This document shows, one piece after another, positions 1 to 11,533 of a stretch of DNA of 64,000 bases. Source of the stretch: Arabidopsis thaliana. Lineage: Eukaryota > Streptophyta > Magnoliopsida > Brassicales > Brassicaceae. Each line of letters opens with the position of its first letter. Position 1 is the first letter of the stretch. Under the pieces are notes generated by a model. That model made no database searches and was not told the origin of the DNA. It was given only the letters and a program-made list of their open reading frames with translations. The DNA lies in the NCBI RefSeq assembly GCF_000001735.4, contig NC_003075.7, forward strand, positions 745,001-809,000. The letters are read 5' to 3'. The translations under genes and the position numbers were made by a program.

Positions 1-3000
1 AATTTCTCCACGGAGATTCTGACTCAAAGGATCATCAACCGAACGAGTCTCCGGTGGAACGTCATCACGAGTCGTCTATCAAAGAAGTTGATTTCTTCGC
101 TGCTAAAAGTCAGCCGTTTGATCTTGGTCATGTGAGAACAACGACGATCGTTGGATCATCTGGTTTTAATGTAAGTTTTTAAATTATAGATATGAATACA
201 AATATATGTTTGGACGTTATAACTTAATTACATAAAATTCATGGCATAATAGGATGGATTAGGTTTGGTAAATTCATGTCATGGAACATCAAGCAATGAT
301 GGCGATGACAAAACCAAAACTCAAGTAAGTATTTCTAAATTGTTATTTTTTCTCTTTGATAGAATTTCAGAGTATCCTGTGGTAACATAATTTCAGTGTT
401 TGTATTAAGAATAATTCACTTATATACAAACTATTTGTATTTGTTACTTAAAAAAAAAACTATTTGTATTTGTCAACAAAATAATCGGATGGTAATTTTT
501 GTTGTGTGGACACACACACACACTTGATTACCCGATCATGTGAGTTTATCTAAATGCGCATATTCATTTATGTATATACACATATTTAATTCTTTTCTTT
601 TTTGTAATCTTTAATTTAGTTCCGTATATAAAACTGTAGGTTGTTTTTAATGAAAAAAAAAATTGTTTGATTTATACTTTTATAGTTACGGTTATGATTA
701 TTAAACAATTTGCAGATTAGTAGACTGAAGTTGGAGCTAGAGAGGCTTCACGAGGAGAATCACAAACTGAAGCATTTATTAGATGAGGTCAGTGAGAGTT
801 ACAACGACCTCCAAAGAAGAGTTTTGTTAGCAAGACAAACACAAGTGGAAGGTCTTCATCATAAACAACATGAGGTACTTGATAAAATCATAAAAATGAT
901 AATAAAATATATATCAACATTTCGGTTTATTAAAAAATAAATTGTATATTTGTCTTTTTTATGTGGCACCGAGATTAGCTTAGGTTTTAGTGTTCGATTT
1001 ATCTGGTTTTGAAAATTTAAAGTGATCTATTAGTTTTGTTTTTCTCGAAAGCAATTAAAATTTTAAAACTATGTGTAATATGCGTAAATAATGGATGTAG
1101 TTTAGTTATGTAATGAATTCATAATTTTCATCTTAAATGCCCAGATTGAAAGTCATAAGACGAATAAATACGTGCAGCTTTTATTTGATAAAATATGAAG
1201 AAGATGAAATAAATAGCTAGCCAATGACTTGGTCAAGAAAAAAATGTTTCATAACTTAATATTAAATGGAAAATCAAATTTCGGACTAAGATATTTCAAA
1301 CTAGAAAAAACCTTTTGTTTTCAGAAGCTACAAACGATAAGTTATTTGTTTATAGTTAGGTATGTTCCTGTATATGCATCATATTTTGTTTGTCCACAAT
1401 CTGTAGATGCATCATATATGAGTCTTTGCCTTAGAATTTTAATAGTTTAATACGTCCATATGTGAATGCATATGTGGTAGGTTATCAAATGTCTATTATT
1501 ATGTGTGTGTTTATATTTATTATCTTGTCTTTGGGTCTATCGGTACTATATATATTATGAGGTTACTTGATCAAATTAATTACCGATACTACGGTATGAT
1601 TTTGGGTAAATTTCAACGTCTTTTTCTTTCAATTTTCTTATAAAACTGACACATCTTTCTTGCAAATTTTTGTTTGGCAAAAAGGATGTACCTCAAGCTG
1701 GTTCCTCACAAGCTCTAGAGAACAGAAGACCAAAGGATATGAACCATGAAACTCCGGCCACCACCTTGAAACGACGGTCTCCAGACGACGTGGATGGTCG
1801 TGATATGCACCGAGGATCACCAAAAACTCCTCGAATAGACCAAAACAAGAGTACTAATCATGAAGAACAACAAAACCCTCATGATCAATTACCCTATAGA
1901 AAAGCTAGGGTTTCCGTTAGAGCTAGATCTGATGCCACTACGGTAACTTTCTATAAGTTACTAATTTTTTTGATTCGTTTAACCTTACATATATATATGA
2001 GTTATGAAAATTGAATCAATATTAATATATAATATAGGTAAATGACGGATGTCAATGGAGAAAATACGGTCAGAAAATGGCGAAAGGGAATCCATGTCCT
2101 CGCGCTTATTATCGTTGCACCATGGCCGTTGGATGTCCTGTCCGTAAACAGGTTAGTATAACTATATATATGAGAAAATGTTATCATAATTATAGAAAAA
2201 AAAATTTGGTATTAGAATTTTGTATTGATTAACGTATATAGTATTGGTTCTTTTCGTCAACATGTAGCTTTGAATATAAAAATTGACATAATAACAACAC
2301 TAATATAACCGATTATATTACGTATCCTTTAGAAGTATTGATTTAGAGCAATACCATAAAACCTTATTAAAGTCCTTCATACAACAGATTTAGAAAGTTT
2401 TAAGAAGAGTATAGAAAATAATTCTAAATTTAGAAAGGCTTTACTAAATCCCTTTCTAACAAAATCTTTTACTTATGAAAAACCAAAACTAGAATGCGAC
2501 ATATTTATTCTTAAAGAAAACTTTATTGTTTTACGTAACAAAATGATTTAAAATGTTTATTTGAATGTAAATAGGTCCAACGATGCGCGGAGGATACAAC
2601 TATCTTGACAACAACGTACGAAGGAAACCATAACCATCCTCTTCCCCCGTCAGCCACAGCCATGGCTGCAACCACCTCCGCCGCAGCAGCCATGCTCTTA
2701 TCAGGCTCCTCCTCCAGCAACCTCCACCAAACACTCTCTAGCCCCTCCGCCACGTCATCATCATCCTTCTACCATAACTTCCCATACACCTCCACAATCG
2801 CAACACTCTCTGCCTCAGCTCCTTTCCCCACCATAACCTTAGACCTCACCAACCCACCTCGACCGCTACAACCGCCACCGCAGTTTCTAAGCCAGTATGG
2901 TCCCGCCGCGTTTTTACCAAACGCTAATCAAATTAGGTCTATGAATAATAATAACCAGCAGTTATTAATACCTAATTTGTTTGGCCCACAAGCCCCACCA

Positions 3001-3219
3001 CGTGAAATGGTCGATTCAGTTAGGGCTGCGATTGCGATGGATCCGAACTTCACGGCGGCACTTGCGGCCGCGATCTCAAACATTATCGGAGGAGGTAATA
3101 ACGACAACAATAATAATACTGATATTAATGATAACAAGGTTGATGCAAAAAGTGGAGGGAGTAGTAACGGAGATTCGCCACAGCTTCCTCAGTCTTGCAC
3201 CACTTTCTCTACAAACTAA
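1..3219 (+). CDS. WRKY47: WRKY transcription factor 47, group IIb (5' end outside window)
   Basis: A plant-specific DNA-binding regulator that recognises W-boxes in the nucleus. Exons read in one frame: <1-170, 253-324, 716-874, 1685-1942, 2038-2151 and 2575-3219, all joined by phase-0 GT-AG introns. The 716-874 exon encodes a leucine/glutamate-rich heptad stretch ([18 protein letters not shown]), the coiled coil typical of group II WRKYs. The 2038-2151 exon carries the WRKYGQK heptapeptide and the first zinc ligands (C-x5-C). The last exon supplies the H-x-H ligands (GNHNH). The intron between KQ and VQRC sits at the conserved group IIb position. The tail is rich in Ser, Ala, Pro and Asn, including an Asn run near 3110. 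The start codon lies upstream of base 1. The name WRKY47 (At4g01720) rests on remembered sequence and synteny; the family call is certain. Confidence 0.95.
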
Positions 3220-3724
3220 TTTTACTACCATTATTATATGTTATCTTATTATATATTACACACACATATTATACATTATGCGTATCTTAAGTTTTTTTTT
3301 GGTGTACATTATATATGAATGATATGGAGATCACTGAGAGAGAGAGAGAGCTATTATAGGTTTTTTTTTTACAGGTTTACACGATTTTGGCTATCGTTTT
3401 TTTTTCTTCTATGTTAAGAACGAGGGGTGTAGGTTTTATTTTTCCTACTTCTTATGAATCATACTCTGTATATGTATACATCTTAAATATATATTATGTT
3501 AAAAAAGAACATGCATGCCTGTATGATATATTAATATATTACAATGTAACTATATAATATGACTATATGAGTAACATTTTTTGTTATATCTACTGAATAA
3601 GATATCATGAGAGGTATCAAATATAACAACGACAAGGATCAGTACTGTATTAGATTTATTGTTCGTTTCGCAGTTGTCAAAGACCATAACAATGATTGTT
3701 CGATTTTGTAGTTGTTAGCTCAAT

Positions 3725-3796
<72 letters not shown>

Positions 3797-4573
3797 CAAT
3801 TGTAGTAACTAAGCTGATTTCTTTTAGTATTTTAAATTTTAATTAGCGATGAATCAGTGAAATTTGTTATTGTCAACCACAACTAAATCGGTATGAGTAT
3901 AACCTACCACAAGTTACTGTCAATGATTACTAAATATTTATAATTTAGTTGTTGATAGTTGTTGCCAATGATTACAAAGCGTACACGATATTGTGTATAT
4001 GAACAAAATACAAAGAAACTAAAGAACAACAAGGTCGCTGATATATACCAAATCGTCGGTTTAACCGGCTCTGCCAGTGTATATTTTCCTAGTGACAATT
4101 GTCACATATGTAAAATGTGTTAAATAAAACTTGAGAAAGGAGGCCACTTTAACACAACTACTTCAACCTTTAACATCTAAAATAGAAAACGTGGCCCATA
4201 AAATGCAAAGGAGGCCGAATTAGGCCCAATAAACATAAATGGGCCAATTTAAATTAGTCACGTTAAAAGAGCTCAAGAATCACCAAAGAGTAAAGTAGAT
4301 CCGAGCGTTACTTCAAAATTTGAAAACCCGACCGTTGGTCTCTCTCTTCTTCTAATACAAACAAAAATAAAAATCAAAACAACTGGAAAAAAATAAATTC
4401 AGAAAGTAAACACAAACTTTCATTATTAATTATTAATCCCTTTGAATAAAACCAGTCTCTGTAAATCTCCGTAGCTGAGAGGAGTGACCATGGACTCATG
4501 AAGATATTGATTGATTTAGCAGAGATTTCTTCTTCCTTGAAGATCTGAAAAATCAAAGTTTTTTCAAGTTACA
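3220..4573. other. Intergenic: WRKY47 3' region and PAT18 promoter/leader
   Basis: Non-coding spacer. It holds the WRKY47 3' UTR, a short GA run near 3336-3350, a long AT microsatellite at 3729-3792, and the presumed promoter and leader of the following DHHC gene. ORFs here are short and unsupported. Confidence 0.7.
3729..3792. repeat. (AT)32 dinucleotide microsatellite
   Basis: Sixty-four uninterrupted bases of alternating A and T, about 32 repeat units, in the spacer downstream of WRKY47. Such tracts are usually length-variable between accessions. Confidence 0.97.
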
Positions 4574-7034
4574 ATGACGAGAAGACGCCATGGCTGGCAA
4601 CGACCATTACACCCTTTACAGGTTTCAAAATCAGAACCCACTTCTTCAGCTTATTTTTAAGATTTATTTGTAAAAGTTTCTTACTTTATTTGCAAATCTT
4701 CCGGTATTTGTTTCTGTGTGGAGAATCTCTCAATTTTTGGGTTGATCTATCGATTTATGTGTTTCATGAGCTGAATCAGTGTGCTGATCTATATGTTTCC
4801 AGGTGTAGTTAGTTTCTAGAGTTTCTTGATTAGCTAGTGTAAGCTGCGTAATTGGGAAAAACTACTTCAAAATCTTGACTTTTTGTTCCTCTTCTTTTGA
4901 TTTTGGTTACTAAAACTTAAGATGTGTTACTGCTTTGTGCAGATTGTGGGAGCTGTTATATATAGTGTTCTGGTGGCAGCCTTTTATGTATTCCTCGGGT
5001 TTTTCTTGGGGAATCGAATAGCTGTTATCGCGCTTCTTTCGGTTTTCTCCTCTGTGGTAAGTAAAGCTCAAGAAGTTGCATTTGTTTAACTTCTCTTCTT
5101 GTAACAGAATCTTGAAGAACCATGTGCTGAGTTTATTGAGGATTTTTTTTGTGTTTCAGGCGGTTTCGGTTATAGTTTTATTCGTTAGGTGTACTGCGAT
5201 TGATCCCACGGATAAGACTAGTGCTAAGAAAAAGAGAAAGGATAAATCCAAAGGGGTCTTGATGAAGCTGAGAGTCAAGGTTGTTCTGAGTCAAGTTGTT
5301 GTGAGGTTTTTCAGGAGATTAGAGAGGAAAATCTTAAGGAATTTTCTTAGAAGAACTTATCTGGATCCATGGAAAAGCAGTGTGCAGCTAGAACCACTTC
5401 TTCCATTTCCACTTGTTATGAAAGATGATGATTCTGTTACACCTGATCCTAAAGAGGAAGATGATATCTCTTATTGTTCACTTTGTGATTTAGAGGTTTG
5501 CTTTCTTTTCTTCACTAGTATTTACATTAGCAATCACTTTTATTTAAAAGCTAGGACTTATTTAGACGTTTCTTTGTGTGTTTTGCTTAGGTTAAACGCA
5601 GCAGTAAGCATTGCAGGACATGTAACCGGTGTGTCGAAGGGTTTGATCACCATTGTAGGGTAAGGTTTTGGGGGTTCTTTCCACCTGAATCTTACAGTTT
5701 CTGAGTTTTTGAAACTGCTAATCTTTGTGTGTATTTGGTGTATTCAGTGGCTTAATAACTGCGTTGGGAAAAAGAATTACACGACGTTTATACTCCTGAT
5801 GGTTTTCGTCTTGCTTATGGTGTGTGTTGCTCTCTCAACTACTTGAAACGTAAACCTTAAAAGTTCTTGTTCATTGAAACAATGATATAGACTTGCTTTT
5901 GTTGCAACAGCTAATAATAGAAGGTGGAACAGCTCTTGCCGTATTTGTCAGATGTTTTGTGGACAAGAAAGGAATGGAAATGGAATTGAAGAGAAGGCTT
6001 TATGTAGAGTTCCCTCAATGGGCTCTTGCTACAATATCTGTAAAGTTTCATATACATATGCTGCTTCCTCATGACATCTACGTAGCTTCTTTTTGTTTAT
6101 GAGTTTATGATGTTTTGTCCTCTTACAGATTATCTTGGTCTTGTTCACGGCTTATGGCTCAGCCGCCATGGGGCAGCTTTTCCTCTTCCATGTAGTTCTC
6201 ATAAGAAAGGTAACTCTTACAGGTGAATGAATTTGATTTAGAGTTCTTTATTTGACAAGTAGTATCAAACATTTGCAGGGGATGAGAACATATGACTACA
6301 TATTAGCGATGAAGGAGGAGAATCAATTTACAGAAGTGGACCCTTTTGATGAATTAGATTCGTCTTCAGATGAAAGCTCAGATTTTGATTCGCCTGAAAG
6401 ATTAAGACCAACGTTTATCTCCAAGTTTATGTGCAGGAAAGCAAATGAGGTGATTCAACTTCTCATTTCTCCTTGTATTGTTGTCACTTTTAAGGACTCT
6501 CAAAGATTATATTTTGTGTTTTAACAGAATCAGCAGAGACTATCCATAAAAATAGAAGGAGATGAACAGTCACCTTCTTCCACGCTGATCAACAAGAAAC
6601 CGGGGTTTCATGTAAGCATAAACCCATGGAAACTGATAACATTAAGCAGTGAAAAGGCTCTACAAGCAGCTGAGAAAGCAAAGGAAAGACTGAGGAAGAC
6701 GAAACCAGTTTCCGGGACTGAAGAAAATTCACTTAAGCCACTTCCATTAGAGACCAAATTCGGACTTTTGTTAGATCCTGACAATAACAACACTGTGTTG
6801 CAACCATCAACAACTGCAGCAGTAAAGCTTCAGGTTTCACCTGGAAGATTCTCAAGCCCACGAAGAAGGTTCTCAGGCTCTTCATCTTCAACTGTGCCTT
6901 CGCCGAAGCAAAAATACAGAACTAACTTTGACTTGAAGCTAACTGAAGTCTCTAGGGAGCTGGAAAGTTACATCTCAAGACAGGTTTTATGTTCTGTGAT
7001 AAAACAAGATGGAAGTGAAGCATCACCAAGATAA
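4574..7034 (+). CDS. PAT18: DHHC-type protein S-acyltransferase (palmitoyltransferase)
   Basis: A membrane enzyme that attaches palmitate to protein cysteines by thioester transfer through its DHHC cysteine. Exons: 4574-4621, 4943-5056, 5160-5495, 5591-5659, 5748-5819, 5911-6039, 6129-6209, 6279-6449 and 6528-7034, all phase 0, giving 508 residues. Exon 2 and the start of exon 3 encode two hydrophobic segments. The cysteine-rich domain spans exons 3-5: CSLCDLEV, then [24 protein letters not shown], with the catalytic DHHC at the end of exon 4. Two more hydrophobic segments follow (exons 5-6 and 7). The cytosolic tail is Ser-rich and acidic ([15 protein letters not shown]). The ATG at 4574 opens a short basic N-terminus and is the only one that fits the splice pattern. 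The family is certain; the number PAT18 (At4g01730) is from memory. Confidence 0.95.
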
Positions 7035-7287
7035 AAAAAAAAAAAAAAACTGTATTTTTGGGTGTTGTGCATTAACTCTGTTACTTACTTTCTGGTTGTT
7101 TGTTCTCAGTCTCTGAGAAATATTTAAGATCTGCTTAAACTTTTGCCTCCTCTTGTTCAACTTTATACCGAGTATATATATAAATATGTTCATCATGAGA
7201 TGCAAAAATGTGGTTATTTATTAAAATTAAAAAGTAGGACATAACACTCTACTAATGAACGCATAAAGAAACGAATGGAATTTTAAA

Positions 7288-8110
7288 CTAAAAGTTTCCT
7301 AATGAAGCCATAAACTTAGCATCTTCTTCTGTTGTGTTTTGTACAAGTAATAAACTAGCAATCTCTGGATCCATCTCTTGAAACAATTCGTTGTGAGTAG
7401 TGGCTGTTTCACAAGGTTGCTGCTGTTCTGTGGTTTGATTCATAGTCATCACCGGAACATTGTTTTGTTCCTCAAGTTGTTGTTGAGAAGCCAAGTTTCC
7501 AACCACATTGTGTTGTTGTTGAGTCTCCATAGGAACGACTGAAAGATCATTGTTTTGATGATATGGCTGACAGCAATGTCGTTCATCTATGGCTTGATTC
7601 ATCATAACTGGAAGCTGTGAAGAGAGATGTGTGGCTTGTCCAATAATCTTGTTTTGTTGTTGCTCCATTGAGAAGTGTTGATCTTGATGATCCAATATGT
7701 ATTCTTCTTGAAGCTCCATTGGAAGTTGTGAGGGATCTGTGTCTTCTACTAAACCTTCAAAATCAATCCAAGTATGGACCAGAGGTTCCAATCCGCTGAT
7801 GCTCCCCCATGGCTTGAGCCGAGAGTGAAGGATCAGTCTCTTGTCTACAAAACTGGTTCTGGTTCTCAGCCATGTTTCCATAACCATAATTCTGATGCAC
7901 AAGGTTGCTGCGGTTCTTTATGAGTCAAGTGTGGTGGCTCTTTGGTTTGGTTCATTGTCATAAACAGAACATCGTCTTGTTGGTACGTCTCCATAGGAAC
8001 CACTGAAATATCATTGTTCTGTCCAAGAGACTGATGATATAGTTGACCATAATGCTCCTCCTCCATGGCTTGCTTCATCTTAACTGCAAGCTGTGAAGAA
8101 TTAAAAATTA
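7288..8110 (-). pseudogene. Glutamine-rich locus with coding character in three frames; unrecognised, possibly decayed
   Basis: No family was recognised. Minus-strand reading from about 8110 down gives SSQLAVKMKQAMEEE...ISVVPMET...MTMNQT...QQPCASE and ends at 7866. A second ORF, 7902-7288, gives SSQLPVMMNQAIDE...LSVVPMET...MTMNQT...QQQPCETAT and ends KFMASLGNF. These are two copies of one Gln/Met-rich unit, 464 bp apart, in different frames. Between them (about 7904-7765) the third frame reads HQNYGYGNMAENQNQFCRQE, similar in composition to its flanks. This suggests an originally continuous protein broken by at least two indels. The composition resembles C-terminal tails of type I MADS proteins, but no MADS domain is visible, so that is only a guess. 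An annotated short hypothetical gene or an unseen intron is the alternative. Confidence 0.5.
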
Positions 8111-8421
8111 TGGATCATGCCGATTGTCACACTAAAGAATAAAAAAATTGACTATTTCTTACAAGTTACAAGTGGTTCATTTTAATAATGATTAGTGATA
8201 TATATATTGTCACTTGTCAGTATCATACTATCATTATTGTTAATGAAATATTATAAGAGCATCGTTGAGATCAACGGAGAAGACTTTTGACTTTTGACTT
8301 TTGAGAGAGAAAGAAACCCGAGATTTCAGATCCAACCTTTTTCTTCTTCCAAATCTTGAAGTATATACTTTTTTAGATTCAACCTATTTTCTTCTTCTTC
8401 AAAATCTTGTAGTTTACGACC
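8111..8421. other. Intergenic: leader/promoter of DC1 gene
   Basis: AT-rich spacer between the Gln-rich locus and the DC1 gene. Just before the ATG at 8422 it has pyrimidine-rich leader sequence that resembles the leader of the minus-strand DC1 paralogue (16135-16230). No ORF of note. Confidence 0.6.
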
Positions 8422-10456
8422 ATGGATTCCGAAGGAGTGTTAATGCCGTTGATCCACAAGCATCGTATGATGCCTTGGAATGATCTGAGAAGAGGTGATT
8501 GCTGTGGCCGTTTTGAATCTATTTGTGATGGTTATTACTGCAAAATCTGTGATATTTTCGTCCACAAGAAATGTGGCGAGTCCTCCGAATATATCGAGCA
8601 TCCATCTCACCCCAATCACACTCTTCAGCTTCTAAGTACTAGAGGAAATAGCCATGACTGTGATTTATGTGGAAAGAACATCGGGGATCTATTCTATCGT
8701 TGTGAGATCTGTGACTTCGACATGGATCTATACTGTGCCAAGTATCCACCACCAGAGGTTATTAACATTTCCAAGACGCATCACCACAAGCTCAACCTTC
8801 TCAAGGAGCTGATCCAGTTTGACTGTGATGCTAAGTGTGGCACTAATGATTAATGGGTTTCCATACAAATGTTATGAATGCGATTTATTCTTCCACAAAG
8901 ATTGCGTATGGCATCCGCCAGAGGTAAATCACACTTTAGAGGTAAACCACTCTTACCACTCCTTGCACCCTCTTAAGCTTCACACTGGTCAACTACCGAA
9001 TTATTCTGACCGAAAATGTCGTCTATGCGCAAAAGAAATTGAAGTTGGATTGTTTTATCATTGTTCTTTGTGTAATTTCACCTTGGATATGTCTTGTGTT
9101 TTAAATCCACCACAACGATATCTTTGGAATTTGAAAGCTCATGACCACCAACTCACCCTGCTCCCAAGTCTCCGTTCTTTTTTATGTAGTGCTTGCGGTT
9201 TGAATGGCGACCGAAGCCCTTACATATGTGTTCAATGTGACTTTATGATCCATCAAGTCTGTCTTCATCTTCCTCGTGTCATAAACATTAATCGGCATGA
9301 TCACCGCGTCTCTCGAACTTCTGTTCTTGGTGTTGTTAATTCGGTATGTGGAGTTTGTCGCCAGAAGGTGGATTGGACTTGTGGAGGTTTTTCTTGTCCG
9401 AGGTGTCCTGGCTATGCCGCTCATTCCCTATGTGCTACTAGAGAAGATGTGTGGAACGGAAAAGAACTCGAAGGAGTACCCGAAGAAATAGAAGATATAG
9501 AGCCATATGTGGTAATAGATGACAATACAATACAACATTTCAGCCACAAAGAGCATTACCTAAGACTCCACGTTAATAGTGTTCTTTGTGATGACAACAA
9601 GCGGTGCAGCGCATGCACCCATCCAATCTGTCTCCAATCTTTCTACGGTTGTATGGATTGTGACTTCATTCTCCACCAAAACTGCGCTGGATTTCTTAGA
9701 ATGAAATGGCATGTGCTACACAATGAACGTCTTACTCTAGTTACTAATGAGACTGAAGTCTTTAAGTGTTATGCTTGTGAGAGATGGTCCAATGGTTTCA
9801 GGTACCAGCAAGGGTATAAATCATTCGATGTTCGGTGCGGTTCAATTTCTGAGCCATTTTTCCATCCAAGTCATCCCGATCATCCCTTATATTGCATTTT
9901 ACCTTACGGAAAAATATTCTGCAATGGTTGTTACAAGTTCAAATATGGAATGCTCGTGTGCGTTGAATATGAATGTAATCATTTAATATGCTTCAATTGC
10001 GCTACTCTACCACCAGTGGTAAAGCATAGAGTTGACGATCATCCTCTCTCACTATGCTATGGTGAAAAGGCTAGTGGTATATGTTGGTGTGACATTTGTG
10101 AAGCCAAAGCCGATCCAGAGATATGGTTCTACACGTGTAAAGACCAACGTGCTAGTTTACATACAAGTTGTGTGCTTGGAGACTTTTCAGGGCTCATGCC
10201 GGGAAGCACACTCAAGAGTGCGAGCAATTCATCTGAGGTGCTGCTCAACAATATTGTATCTCGTCCATTTTGCAGCTTTTTAGAGCTCATGCCGGGAAGC
10301 ACGCTAGAGAGTGCGGGCAAATCAGTTGAGGTGGGGCTCAATAAAAGTACATCTCGTCCATTTTGCATCTCGTGTAAGTTGCATTGCATTTTTCCTATCA
10401 TCTTGAAAAGACTTGGAACCTCAGATGAATACTTTTGCTCTATTCTATGCATCTGA
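8422..10456 (+). CDS. Cysteine/histidine-rich DC1-domain protein, frame-disrupted copy
   Basis: Member of the large plant DC1 (divergent C1) family, made of repeated zinc-binding HxxxC..CxxC modules; no biochemical role can be read from sequence. The reading starts at 8422 (MDSEGVLMPLIHKHRMMPW) and runs to a TAA at 8851-8853, then continues in another frame from about 8850 to 10456. Aligned with the intact paralogue at 14131-16134, the break lies in the third DC1 module: FDCDAKCG is followed by GFPYKCYECD out of frame. The simplest explanation is one extra base near 8849-8852. The C-terminus carries an in-frame 93-bp tandem duplication and stops at ..FCSILCI, about ten residues short of the paralogue. 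It matches the place of At4g01740. It could be a recent pseudogene, or annotated with an intron across the break; I see no convincing intron there. Confidence 0.8.
10193..10378 (+). repeat. In-frame 93-bp tandem duplication inside the DC1 gene
   Basis: Two copies of a 31-codon unit beginning LMPGST (first near 10193, second near 10286) and ending SRPFC. The intact paralogue has a single, diverged version (LIPKST...SRPIC). Both copies stay in frame, so the duplication lengthens the loop between the last two Cys/His modules. Confidence 0.85.
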
Positions 10457-11533
10457 AAGCAAGATGTCTAGGGAATGGGGTTCTCTTTTAGATTTCTTGT
10501 ACCATTATAAGTTGATTTCCTTAATGTATTATTTATCTAAGAATCTTGCAGTTTTAGTTCGATATGATCTAGCTGTTTCAAACGTGTTATGCCTTTCGTT
10601 TTCTATTATAAAACATCACCTTAGAAAATGAAGAACACACTACTATCGGTCTTGTCTGTTCATAAGGTATATTTAGGTTACATTGTGCATAAATGAAGAA
10701 GGATATTGCTTCATAAAAGCTGGAGCAGCAATCTATCTATATAAAAGGAAGCAATATCCTTCTTCATTTTATTGTCCATCTAGAAGCAATATCCTAGAAC
10801 AAACTTCGATTTTGGATGTTCGTTGATTAGCTCTGACCGTTGACTCGGATCATAAGTTTATGTAGACCTTAAGGTTTCGGTTTTGAGCTGTGTTTAGTAA
10901 ATCCACGGTTGATCTTACAAATAACAATAGATGGTCAAATTGTAGATGTTGTAGTAGTAGTAGCCATTTTTCTTTAAAAACTTTTAAATAACAAAACTCA
11001 TTCTCATCGTTTAAAACTAAAAGACACAAATGAAAATTATTAATCAATTTTAAATTTAGTTCCAATACAATTTTTGAATTTTCGGTAGGCAAACATAATT
11101 TTGTTGAGTTGACTCCACATTCTAATTTTTTTTTTTTTTTAAGAAATAACGTGAATTTTTCTTGCGTGTTAACTCATCTTAAAATCATTGAAAAGTAATA
11201 CTCCAAGTTGACCTTAATATACTTGGCGTCAAAATTGGCTTCATTGTGCAAGTTGTTCTTTTTTTTTTTTGTCAAAGAATTGTGCAAGTTGTGATCTTAA
11301 TAAGTTGATTAGGACTGGCAACTTCTGTCTTATTTAAGATTCATTATCATAAGTGTAAAGTAATGAAGAAGTTCACGATAGCTAGGTATTATACAAGTTT
11401 AATTAATTTCGTGTGTGCTACTTAAAGTGCTACGAAGAAACTTTGACTTTTCTAATATATATTTCTCTATCTTGAATCCGATTCAAGCTTGTGAAAGTCT
11501 CTCTGCAAATCTTGTTGCTCTGTTGCTACAACA
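10457..11533. other. Intergenic: DC1 3' end and RGXT2 promoter
   Basis: About 1.1 kb without a gene. It contains a perfect 22-bp inverted repeat (10691-10712 and 10748-10769). From about 10800 onward it resembles the region upstream of RGXT1 (18075-18470), and also parts of the first introns of both RGXT genes. The ORF at 10850-11092 is on the other strand, AT-rich and unsupported. Confidence 0.6.
10691..10769. repeat. Perfect 22-bp inverted repeat with 35-nt loop
   Basis: Left arm 10691-10712 (starts AAATGAAGAAGG, ends TTGCTTC) is exactly complementary to right arm 10748-10769, so the strand can fold into a hairpin. A partial third copy of the right arm, GAAGCAATATCCT, lies at about 10783-10795. 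It could be a MITE remnant or a small hairpin RNA source; the sequence alone does not decide. Confidence 0.85.

Noticed and set aside
2343..2480. Possible small transposon in the last WRKY47 intron
   Set aside because: Starts GAGCAATACC, like some Arabidopsis MITE ends, but I found no matching inverted end or target duplication.
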